From the NCBI GenBank assembly GCA_021325475.1, contig JAJPHA010000028.1:1-56314 (forward strand): 56,314 bases of DNA, read 5' to 3'. The notes under the pieces are model-generated. The model did no database searches. It was given only the letters and a program-made list of their open reading frames with translations, and had not been told where the DNA came from. Made by a program: the position numbers and the translations under genes. The first letter of the stretch is position 1. Each line of letters opens with the position of its first letter. Below, piece by piece: positions 8,352-16,023 of this stretch. This DNA is from Rhodanobacteraceae bacterium (GTDB lineage Bacteria; Pseudomonadota; Gammaproteobacteria; Xanthomonadales; Rhodanobacteraceae).

Positions 8352-11093
8352 TCAGAACTCGATGCGGATGCCGAGCGAGAACCGGTTCTCGTGCGCGCCG
8401 CTCAGACCGGCCACGTGTTCGTAGTAGAAGTAGCCCGAGCGGCCCTGCGGCAGCACCGCGTTCAGGCCGATGCCGAGATTGAAGTAATTCGCATCGGGCG
8501 CGCGGTCGGTGAGCACGATCGGCGTCTGTGTCGGATCGGCGAGGAAGCGGGTGACGACGGTCTGCGGATCGTTGCGGAATTCGTGGTTCCATTCGACCAC
8601 TGCATTCGGCACCAGCACGCCCCAATCGAAACTGATCGCGCGACTGACGCGGCCGCCCAGCACGCCGAGCGCGGAGTTGAACGCGCGCGCCTCCACGCGC
8701 GTGCCGAGGCCGGCGCCGGGCGCGTTCGGATCGCTCATGGTCTCGCTGAAGCCGTCGAGGCTGAGGTGCGTGTAGACGCCGCGCAGGTACGGGCTGAACG
8801 ACCAGGCGCCGCGGCTGAAGTCCTTGCCGAGCGACAGCGCCAGCGAGTACTGATGGCCGTTCGGCGAGGCCTTGGCGGTCTGGTCGACGTCGGTCTCGCC
8901 GCCGCTCAGGCTGGCGATGCCGTAGACGATGTGCCGGCGGAGGTCGTAGTTGAGCCAGTCCGCCACCAGCGAGCCCTCGACGTAGAAATCGTTGTTGCGG
9001 TACCAGGTGAAGTAGCCGTTGAGGCTGTAGCCGTCGACGTCGATCTTGCCGGCGCCGAGATCGAGGTCGGATCGGCTCTGGTTGTAGCCGAGCGCGAGCC
9101 CGGCGACGAAGGCGTCGCTGAAGCGGTAGTCGACGCCGGCGGTCAGCGAGGCATTGTGGAAATCGAAGCCCGGCCGCACGCCGTCGGCGCTGGCGCCGCC
9201 GCGATCGATCATGCCGGTGGCGAAGAAACCCCAGCGCGCGAAGTCCTTGCCGGCCTCGTCGTTGGCGGCGGGCTCGGCGAGATAACGCTTGAACAGGTCG
9301 CTCAGCGCCGCGAGCGGCAGGCTGCGGCCGTCGTTGACCAGGGTCAGCCCGCCGAGGCTGAGGCCGCTCGCACCCTGGCGCAGCTCGGCCAGGCGCGTGT
9401 TGAGATTGCCGAGCTGGCTCAGTTGCACGCTCGTCGCCAGACTCGATTGCGGCTGCGCCTTGTTGTTGAGCATTTGGTTCAGCGCTTCGGGAATCTGCTC
9501 GGGGTGGCTGCCGGCGCCGACGACGATTTCCGAGCAGCGTGCGAGCAGGTCCTGCTGCGGCGCGGTGAGCGGCGTGCTCGAGGTGGCGAGCGCCGGACAG
9601 GCGCGATCGATCGCATGCGCGACGCTGATCTGCGCCGGCGTCAGCGACGGCAGATTCGCCACCGCGTTGCTGAAGTGGAACGTGAGCGGCGGCACGCCGG
9701 ACGCGTCGTTGACCTGCGCGGTCACGGTGTAGCTCGCCGGCAGGATCACGGTGAGCCGGTTCTGCGCCTGGCCGTTGGCGTCCGTCGGCGTCGTCGGGTT
9801 GTCGAGCTTGCCGCTGCTGCCGGAGACGCTCCACGCGATCGTCGCGCCGCTGATCGGCTGGCCCTGGCTGGTGGCCAGACGCACCACCAGTGGCTGCGAG
9901 GGTTGTCCGGGCACCAGTGCCTGGTTGTCGCCGGAGACGATGGTGAACACGCTGCTGCTCGGCACGCTGGCGATGGCGGTCGCGGTGAAGGTGATGCTGC
10001 CGGCGCCCGGGACACTGGCCTGCACCACATTGACGCCGGCCTGCGGACCGAGGGTGAGGGTGTTGCTGGTCCTGCCGCTGGGGTCGGTGATCGTGGTCGG
10101 CGCGGCCAGCTTGCCGCCGCCCTGGAGCACGGTCCAGTTCACCACCACGCCGCCCAGGCCCTGGGTCGCCGAATTCGTGCCCGCGCCGTCGCCCAGGCCC
10201 TTGATCGACGAACCCGTGCCGGAGCCGCCGATCTGCAGCACGAACGGCTGCAGCGTGCTGCCGGCGATGCCGGTCTGATTGTTGCCGCTGAGCGTGGTCG
10301 CCTGCGGCGCGAAGGCGGTTTCCTGGAAGGTGACCGCGCCGTTCGGCGTGCTCGCCTGGATCACGACCGTGCCGGGCGTGGAACCGAAGGTGAAGGTGAT
10401 CGAGGTCTTGCCGCTGCTGTCGGTGGTCGTGGTCGTCGCGCTCAGCGTCGCCTGACCGGACACCACGCGCCAGTTGACGGTCTGGTCCGGAATGCCCGGA
10501 TTGCCGACCTGCACCACGAGCGGCGCATCGCCGATGCTGCCGGGGGCGCCGGTCTGTCCGGCGCCGGAGACGATGGCAAGAGCGGCCGGCGTGCTGGTCA
10601 GGGTGAAATTGGCGAGGTAGGTTCCGCCGCTCTGCGAGCAGGCGGCGCAATAGGCGTTCACCCGGACCGTGCCCGGCGTGCTGCCGAACACCACGTGCAC
10701 CGAGGACGGCGGCGGCGGCACCACCATGGCGGTCTGCTGGTCGAAGTCGACCGGAACCGTTTGCGTGTACGTGGTCGCGGAGCTCTCGGCGAAGGTGGCG
10801 TCGCCGCTCACGATCGACCAGGCGAGTTTGACCGGCGGCGGCGCGACTTCGAAGCCGCCGCCGAAGGCGAGCTGCACGGTCAGCGGATTCGGCACCGGCG
10901 AACCGATCTGCGCCGTCTGGTTGTCGCCGCTCACATAGATCATGTTGATGCTGCCCGGCGGGTACTGTTGGGCGCCGGCGAGGTCGGCGCAGGCGAGGGC
11001 GAGGAAACCCACGGCGATGGCAAGCCAGCGAGCGGCCCGTCCGGACGTCCGATGGCGCGCGTGCATCGAAGGTTGCGGCATGATCGTGCGCAT
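8352..11093 (-). CDS. Autotransporter with Ig-like (intimin/invasin-type) repeats
   Basis: A 913-residue surface protein. It has an N-terminal signal peptide with an extended basic region, cleaved near residue 41 (LAGA-QQ). About four Ig-like repeats follow (roughly residues 45-475), each starting with a variant of SGDNQT..GS and containing a WSVVSG-like strand and a later TITDPSGRTS-like strand, in the style of Big-1 domains. Next is an Ala/Gln/Leu-rich helical region (about 480-610). A C-terminal beta-barrel of about 300 residues ends in RIEF, the aromatic end expected for Bam-dependent outer-membrane insertion. The ATG at 11093 has GGGGAGG upstream. It is divergent from the caspase-like gene with about 90 bp between starts. 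It may be an adhesin or matrix component; the ligand is unknown. Confidence 0.82.
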   Translation of the reverse strand: MRTIMPQPSMHARHRTSGRAARWLAIAVGFLALACADLAGAQQYPPGSINMIYVSGDNQTAQIGSPVPNPLTVQLAFGGGFEVAPPPVKLAWSIVSGDATFAESSATTYTQTVPVDFDQQTAMVVPPPPSSVHVVFGSTPGTVRVNAYCAACSQSGGTYLANFTLTSTPAALAIVSGAGQTGAPGSIGDAPLVVQVGNPGIPDQTVNWRVVSGQATLSATTTTTDSSGKTSITFTFGSTPGTVVIQASTPNGAVTFQETAFAPQATTLSGNNQTGIAGSTLQPFVLQIGGSGTGSSIKGLGDGAGTNSATQGLGGVVVNWTVLQGGGKLAAPTTITDPSGRTSNTLTLGPQAGVNVVQASVPGAGSITFTATAIASVPSSSVFTIVSGDNQALVPGQPSQPLVVRLATSQGQPISGATIAWSVSGSSGKLDNPTTPTDANGQAQNRLTVILPASYTVTAQVNDASGVPPLTFHFSNAVANLPSLTPAQISVAHAIDRACPALATSSTPLTAPQQDLLARCSEIVVGAGSHPEQIPEALNQMLNNKAQPQSSLATSVQLSQLGNLNTRLAELRQGASGLSLGGLTLVNDGRSLPLAALSDLFKRYLAEPAANDEAGKDFARWGFFATGMIDRGGASADGVRPGFDFHNASLTAGVDYRFSDAFVAGLALGYNQSRSDLDLGAGKIDVDGYSLNGYFTWYRNNDFYVEGSLVADWLNYDLRRHIVYGIASLSGGETDVDQTAKASPNGHQYSLALSLGKDFSRGAWSFSPYLRGVYTHLSLDGFSETMSDPNAPGAGLGTRVEARAFNSALGVLGGRVSRAISFDWGVLVPNAVVEWNHEFRNDPQTVVTRFLADPTQTPIVLTDRAPDANYFNLGIGLNAVLPQGRSGYFYYEHVAGLSGAHENRFSLGIRIEF

Positions 11094-11107
11094 GTCCCCA
11101 CCTCCCC

Positions 11108-11140
11108 GTATCCGACCTATAATTGAAGTATAACGGCAAA
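11108..11140. promoter_or_regulatory. A/T-rich divergent promoter region, autotransporter / caspase-like
   Basis: A 33-bp A/T-rich patch in GC-rich DNA. On the plus strand it has a perfect TATAAT (11118-11123) and TATAAC (11129-11134) facing the caspase-like gene. On the minus strand it has TATACT/TATAGG-like words facing the autotransporter. Clear -35 boxes are not evident. Overlapping divergent -10 regions imply shared or mutually exclusive control. Confidence 0.45.
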
Positions 11141-11182
11141 AACGCGCGGCGCTCTCAACCCGGACCACCGTCGGAGAGGATC

Positions 11183-13612
11183 ATGGCCAGCATGCTCGAA
11201 AGCTCGTTGCCCAGGCGGTTTTATCCCCGCAGCATGGCCATCGGCATCGTGCTTGCCGCGATCGCCGGCTTCGCGGCGCCGGCTCCCGTGGCGCACGCCA
11301 CCGTGCAGACGCGCAATCCCGAGGATCTCCTGATCGTCGATTGCCTGCTGCCCGGTCAGGTGCGCAAGCTCGGCCGCTCGGCCACGTTCATGAGCGCGCG
11401 CCGGCCGATCCGCACCACCCAGGCCGATTGCGAGATCCGCGGCGGCGAATACGTCTCCTACGACCGCGCCAATTACCAGACCGCGCTCAAGGTGTGGCTG
11501 GGCCAGGCCGAGGCCGGCGACGCGGATGCGCAGAACTACGTCGGCGAGATCTATCTCAAGGGACTCGGCACCGAACCCGATTACGGCAAGGCGCGCGAGT
11601 GGTTCGAGAAGGCCGCGGCGCAGGGCTCGCGGCGCGCGCGCATCAACCTCGGCTATCTCTACGAGCAGGGTCTGGGCGTGGACCGCGACATGGCCCGGGC
11701 GCTCAATCTCTACCGCGAGGCGTCGGGGATCGACAACGACAAGCTGGTGTTCGCCTCGACCGTGACCGCCGAAGTCCGGGCGGCGAAAGCCGAGAGTGCG
11801 CAATTGCGCGCCGAGCTCGCGAGCGAACAGCAGAAATCGGCCGCGTTGCGCGCCGAACTCGACAAGCTCAAGGCCGAACTGCAGCACCGGCAGCAGAGCT
11901 ACCAGCGCTCGCAGGCCGAGCTCAACGACCTGCGCAGCCGGCTCGATGCCGAGACCGCCAAGCTCGGCGTCGAGCGCGATCCCGGGTTCGGCAAACTCAA
12001 GGCCGACGCGGATGCGCGCGAGCGCGAGCTCGCGGCGAAGCAGCAGGAACTCGAAGCCGCGCGCCAGGCGAGCGCCAAACAGCTCGCCGACGCCGAGGCC
12101 GAGATCGAACGGCTCAAGGCGCGCGAACAGGCGCTCAAGGCGCAGCAGGGATCGCCCGCGGCCGACCGCGATCTGGCCACGCTGCGGCAATCGGCGGCGC
12201 AGATGGATACGGCCCTGCGCGAGGCGCGCCAGCGCTTGCAGATGCTGCAGCAGCAGATGGCCGACAACGAACGGCAACGTCAGGAGGCGCAGGCGAAGTA
12301 CGACGAAGCGCGCGCGGAACTGGCGCGCGAGCGCGCGCAGAACGAGGAGGCGCGGCGCCTGCTCAAGCTGATGGAGGCGCAGCTCGGCGAAAAGCGTCAG
12401 GAGCTCACCGCGCAACGCAGCCAGATCGCCAGCCTGCAATCGCAGATCGACAGCGAGCGGGTGGCCGGACTGCCGCCGGCGTACACCACCGCCAGCGTCG
12501 CCGGCGATCTGCGCGTGGAGATCCTGCAACCCGCGCTGGCGCTGACCCGCGGCATCGACAAACCGGCGGCATCGGTGCCGCCGGCGGCGGGCGGGATCGA
12601 CGTCGTCGGCCGCGTGCAGGCGCCGGCCGGTCTCACCACGCTCAGCCTGAACGGGCAGACGGTGAACGTGGACGCCGCCGGCCTGTTCAAGACGCACGTC
12701 GCGCTCGCCGGCGACAACACCCCGGTGCAGGTGGCCGCGCTGGACAAGAGCGGCGGCAAGGCGGTGCTCGATTTCGTGCTCGTGCCGGGGCCGGGCGCGA
12801 AGGGCGAGGCGCGCGGCACGACCGGCGGCACGGTGCGCATCGACACGCTGCCGCCCGGTGTCAAGCTCGGCAGGTTCTACGCGCTCGTCATCGGCAACGA
12901 CACCTACGCCGCCTATCCGACATTGAAGAGCGCGCAGAACGACGCCCGCGCCATCGCCGAGGTGCTGAAGTCGCGCTACGGTTACGAGGTGCGTCAGCTC
13001 ATCAACGCCAACCGTTTCGAGATCCTGTCGGCATTGAACGACCTGCGCGAGCAGCTCACCGAGAACGACAATCTGCTGGTCTACTACGCCGGGCACGGCG
13101 AGATCGACGCTGCGCGTCAGGGTTACTGGCTGCCGGTGGATGCGCAGCAGAACCAGCCGACGAGCTGGATCTCGAACCGCGCGGTCAGCGACATCCTCAC
13201 GACGATGAACGCGCGCCACGTGCTGGTCATCGCCGATTCCTGCTATTCGGGCACGATGACGCGCTCCTCGCTCGCCACCTTCGGCGGCGGCATGCCCGAC
13301 AGCGCCTGGGGCGACTGGGTCAAGACCATGGTGGCCGGCCGCTCGCGCACCGCGCTCACCTCCGGCGGCGTGGCGCCGGTGGCGGATGCGGCGACCAACA
13401 GCGAACATTCGGTGTTCGCGAGCGCGCTGTTGTCGGTGCTCAAGCAGAACAACCAGTTGCTGACCGGCCAGCAGTTGTTCCGCGAGATCGCGGCCGGCAT
13501 GGCGCTGCGCAGCGCGCGCGCCGGCCTGCAACAGGCACCGGAGTACGCGCCGATCCAGTTCGCCGGCCACGAGGCGGGCGAGTTCTTCCTGCAGCCCGGC
13601 CGCACCGGCTGA
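11183..13612 (+). CDS. Exported caspase-like protease with Sel1 repeats and long coiled coil
   Basis: An 809-residue protein. A signal peptide (hydrophobic core about residues 19-33, cleavage after AHA) sends it to the periplasm. A Cys-containing N-terminal module (about 40-95) precedes two Sel1-type repeats (about 97-182) and a Glu/Gln/Arg/Ala-rich coiled coil (about 196-425). A short beta-domain follows, then a C-terminal caspase (peptidase C14) domain with the His/Cys dyad His638 (YYAGHGE) and Cys687 (ADSCYSG). The ATG at 11183 is preceded by GGAGAGGA; the upstream in-frame ATG at 11123 would add a charged segment before the signal peptide and lies in the promoter patch. It is divergent from the autotransporter. 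Proteolysis is inferred from motifs; the substrate and cell location of activity are unknown. Confidence 0.85.
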   Translation: MASMLESSLPRRFYPRSMAIGIVLAAIAGFAAPAPVAHATVQTRNPEDLLIVDCLLPGQVRKLGRSATFMSARRPIRTTQADCEIRGGEYVSYDRANYQTALKVWLGQAEAGDADAQNYVGEIYLKGLGTEPDYGKAREWFEKAAAQGSRRARINLGYLYEQGLGVDRDMARALNLYREASGIDNDKLVFASTVTAEVRAAKAESAQLRAELASEQQKSAALRAELDKLKAELQHRQQSYQRSQAELNDLRSRLDAETAKLGVERDPGFGKLKADADARERELAAKQQELEAARQASAKQLADAEAEIERLKAREQALKAQQGSPAADRDLATLRQSAAQMDTALREARQRLQMLQQQMADNERQRQEAQAKYDEARAELARERAQNEEARRLLKLMEAQLGEKRQELTAQRSQIASLQSQIDSERVAGLPPAYTTASVAGDLRVEILQPALALTRGIDKPAASVPPAAGGIDVVGRVQAPAGLTTLSLNGQTVNVDAAGLFKTHVALAGDNTPVQVAALDKSGGKAVLDFVLVPGPGAKGEARGTTGGTVRIDTLPPGVKLGRFYALVIGNDTYAAYPTLKSAQNDARAIAEVLKSRYGYEVRQLINANRFEILSALNDLREQLTENDNLLVYYAGHGEIDAARQGYWLPVDAQQNQPTSWISNRAVSDILTTMNARHVLVIADSCYSGTMTRSSLATFGGGMPDSAWGDWVKTMVAGRSRTALTSGGVAPVADAATNSEHSVFASALLSVLKQNNQLLTGQQLFREIAAGMALRSARAGLQQAPEYAPIQFAGHEAGEFFLQPGRTG

Positions 13613-13639
13613 TCCGCGCGGCGGGTTCGGCGGCGGCGT

Positions 13640-14278
13640 TCAGGCCGGGCGCGGTCGTCGCGTCGCCGCGGGCTGGCGCGGACGCCGCCGCGCACCGGCG
13701 CCGGGCAGCAAGCCGCGCAGCGTAGCGAAGGTGCGTTTCGCCGCGGTCAGCGACCAGTCGAGGATGCGTCGCTCGTCCACGCCGCTGAACGCGCGCACGG
13801 CGTCGGCGAGGCTGCCGACGGGTGCGCGACCGAGCCGCGCCACGGCGCGGGCGCGCTGGCCGATCGCGTAGGTGACCGCGGCATTGGCGAGCGCCGAGGT
13901 GAGCACGGGCGCGAGCGGCAGCACGCGCCGCAGCAGGCGCGCGCCGGTCGCGCCGAGCGCGTGCCGCAGCAGACGGCGGGCGAGCGCATCGCCGGTCAGG
14001 CTCGCGGCGGTGCCGGCGAGTTGGATGTTTTCCACAAATATACCGTGCACCGACGCCGGCAGCGCGAAGCCGTACACGCCGAAGGTTTCCTCGACCAGCG
14101 CGCGCTGGGTCGCGGCCAGCAGCGCGGCGTCGGCGAGTTCGCCGAACAGCAGGCTGAGCGCCTGGCGCAGCCCGGGCAGCGCCTCGACGGCGCCGGAGAT
14201 CGCGCCGATCAGGGCCGCGCGCAGGCAGTGCCGGCGCAACAGCGCGAGGAAGCGCGCATCGGCCGACGCCGGCGCCAT
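13640..14278 (-). CDS. Uncharacterised helical protein, weakly EcsC/DUF697-like
   Basis: A 212-residue protein that I do not recognise with confidence. Residues about 15-150 form amphipathic and hydrophobic helices ([20 protein letters not shown], and a later region rich in Leu/Ala around [15 protein letters not shown]). This faintly recalls the EcsC and DUF697 groups of membrane-associated helical proteins. The C-terminus is a basic Arg/Pro tail. The ATG at 14278 is chosen because upstream sequence in the frame looks non-coding. It is divergent from mtnA (120 bp between starts). Positions 14030-14045 hold one of the A/T-rich islets, where Ile-Phe-Val-Glu-Asn is written with A/T-ending codons. 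Confidence 0.55.
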   Translation of the reverse strand: MAPASADARFLALLRRHCLRAALIGAISGAVEALPGLRQALSLLFGELADAALLAATQRALVEETFGVYGFALPASVHGIFVENIQLAGTAASLTGDALARRLLRHALGATGARLLRRVLPLAPVLTSALANAAVTYAIGQRARAVARLGRAPVGSLADAVRAFSGVDERRILDWSLTAAKRTFATLRGLLPGAGARRRPRQPAATRRPRPA

Positions 14279-14398
14279 GCGCCGCGTCGGCACGCGTCGC
14301 GATTTCGATCCCGCTGGTACTGCGCCCACCGTCGCTCGCCCTTCGTCCCACGGCGCGCCCGTCTTGGGGTATCCTGCGCGCCCTTGCCGGAACCGCCG

Positions 14399-15463
14399 AT
14401 GTCCACGCTCGACCGCCACGATACCATCCGCGCCGTCGCTTTTGGCGGCGAGGTGCTGCGCCTGCTCGACCAGCGCCGGCTGCCGGCCGCGGAGACGTAT
14501 CTCGAGTGTCGCGACGCCGCGGACGTGGCGGCGGCGATCCGCGATCTCGCCGTGCGCGGCGCGCCGGCGATCGGCATCGCCGCGGCGTGGGGGCTGGTGC
14601 TGGAGGCGCGGCGTGCGACGGCGCTCGGGCAGCCGCTGCCGGCCGCGCTCGCGGCGGCGTCCGCGCGGCTGGCCGCGGCGCGGCCGACGGCGGTGAATCT
14701 CGCCTGGGCGCTCGCGCGCATGCGCGAGGCGCTGGCGCGCGCCCCCGCCGATCCGCTCGCCGTGCTCGCCGCCGAGGCGCAGGCGATCCAGGACGAGGAC
14801 CTCGCCGCGAACCGGCGCATGGGCGCGCTCGGGGCCGAGCTCATCGCGCCCGGCAGCGGTGTGCTCACCCACTGCAACACCGGCTCGCTCGCCACCGCCG
14901 GCTTCGGCACCGCGCTCGGCGTGATCCGCGCCGGTTTCGCCTCCGGAAAAATTGCACAAGTATACGCAACCGAGACGCGCCCCTGGTTGCAGGGCGCGCG
15001 CCTGACGATGTGGGAGCTGGTGCGCGACGGCATTCCGGCGCGGCTGATCGCGGACGCCGCGGCCGCGCACCTGCTGCGCGCCGGCGCGGTGCAATGGGTG
15101 ATCGTCGGCGCCGATCGGATCGCCGCGAACGGCGACACCGCGAACAAGATCGGCACCTATGCGCTCGCGATCGCGGCGCGCCACCACGGCGTGAGGTTCA
15201 TGGTGGCGGCGCCGTCCTCGACCGTCGATCTCGCCACGCCGGACGGCACGCGCATCGAGATCGAGGAGCGCGATCCGGCCGAGCTGCTCGCGTTCGCCGG
15301 GCAACGCACCACGGTGGCGGGCGCGGTGGCGTGGAATCCGGTGTTCGACGTCACCCCGGCGGCGCTGATCGACGCGCTGGTGACCGAGCGCGGCGTGATC
15401 GAGCGGCCGGACGCGGCACGGTTGCGCGCGGCCTTCGCGCCGGCGGCGCGCGGCGCGGCATGA
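14399..15463 (+). CDS. mtnA: S-methyl-5-thioribose-1-phosphate isomerase
   Basis: Converts 5-methylthioribose 1-phosphate to 5-methylthioribulose 1-phosphate in the methionine salvage pathway; cytoplasmic. The 354-residue protein is related to the eIF-2B family and has the MtnA motifs [24 protein letters not shown] (catalytic Cys), [16 protein letters not shown] and [19 protein letters not shown] (catalytic Asp). The length is typical. Its TGA overlaps the next ATG as ATGA, coupling it to the gtrA-like gene, an unusual partner. No other mtn gene is nearby. An AAGTATAC islet lies at 14958-14965. Confidence 0.95.
   Translation: MSTLDRHDTIRAVAFGGEVLRLLDQRRLPAAETYLECRDAADVAAAIRDLAVRGAPAIGIAAAWGLVLEARRATALGQPLPAALAAASARLAAARPTAVNLAWALARMREALARAPADPLAVLAAEAQAIQDEDLAANRRMGALGAELIAPGSGVLTHCNTGSLATAGFGTALGVIRAGFASGKIAQVYATETRPWLQGARLTMWELVRDGIPARLIADAAAAHLLRAGAVQWVIVGADRIAANGDTANKIGTYALAIAARHHGVRFMVAAPSSTVDLATPDGTRIEIEERDPAELLAFAGQRTTVAGAVAWNPVFDVTPAALIDALVTERGVIERPDAARLRAAFAPAARGAA
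14958..14965 (+). repeat. AAGTATAC islet in mtnA
   Basis: Octamer inside an A/T-rich run (GAAAAATTGCACAAGTATAC) that encodes Lys-Ile-Ala-Gln-Val-Tyr with A/T-ending codons, unlike the rest of the gene. Confidence 0.6.
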
Positions 15464-15876
15464 GATCGGGGCTGCGCCAGCTCGCGACCTTCTGCGTCGG
15501 CGGCGTGGTCGGCTTCGCCGTCGACGCCGGCGTGCTGCAACTGCTCGTGATCGGGCTGGCCTGGGACCGCTACAGCGGGCGCCTGATCTCGTTCCTCGCC
15601 GCGGCCACCGCGACCTGGCTGTTCAACCGCCGCTACACCTTTCGCGGCCCGCGCCGCCACACGTTGCACGTCGAATGGGCGCGCTACGTGCTGGCGATGA
15701 GCGGCGGATTCGCCTGCAACTTCGCGGTGTATTCGGCGCTGGTATACTTTTTCGACATCGACCGCCAGTGGCTGGTGCTGGCCGTCGCCGCCGGTTCGGT
15801 GGCCGGTCTCGGCGTCAATTTCCTCGCCTCGCGGCACTGGGTTTACCGGCACCACCGCCATCCGGCGAGCCATTGA
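15460..15876 (+). CDS. GtrA-family membrane protein
   Basis: A 138-residue protein with four predicted membrane helices (about residues 8-32, 38-60, 72-95 and 102-126) and the family signatures [27 protein letters not shown] and [10 protein letters not shown]. GtrA-like proteins are thought to move lipid-linked sugars across the inner membrane or to assist glycosyltransferases; the substrate here cannot be read from sequence. Its start overlaps the mtnA stop by 4 bp. An A/T-rich islet sits at 15742-15752, coding Val-Tyr-Phe-Phe. Confidence 0.85.
   Translation: MRSGLRQLATFCVGGVVGFAVDAGVLQLLVIGLAWDRYSGRLISFLAAATATWLFNRRYTFRGPRRHTLHVEWARYVLAMSGGFACNFAVYSALVYFFDIDRQWLVLAVAAGSVAGLGVNFLASRHWVYRHHRHPASH
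15742..15749 (-). repeat. AAGTATAC islet in the gtrA-like gene
   Basis: Reads GTATACTT on the plus strand and is followed by TTT; it codes Val-Tyr-Phe-Phe (GTA TAC TTT TTC). Confidence 0.6.
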
Positions 15877-15941
15877 GCGCGCACCCCGCGGCGCGGCCCG
15901 TGCGCGGCGTTTCCGGCGGCATTCCGACCCGCCCGCTATGG

Positions 15942-15947
15942 TAGAAT
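15942..15947 (+). promoter_or_regulatory. Probable gyrA -10 element
   Basis: TAGAAT preceded by TGG, an extended -10 (TGnTAGAAT), about 77 bp before the gyrA start, in a local A/T-rich patch (GGTAGAATTTTGC). No strong -35 is seen, which an extended -10 can tolerate. Confidence 0.5.
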
Positions 15948-16023
15948 TTTGCTTTTCCGAGACGCCCCGCGGGCGCCCGCGCGAGGCGTCGCCGGCGCCG
16001 CAATCCACCGGGAAGAATTGCTG

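Noticed and set aside
14032-14040. TTTTCCACA as part of a replication origin
   Set aside because: It is a single DnaA-box-like word inside a coding gene, with no cluster of boxes, no dnaA/dnaN and no A/T-rich unwinding region nearby.
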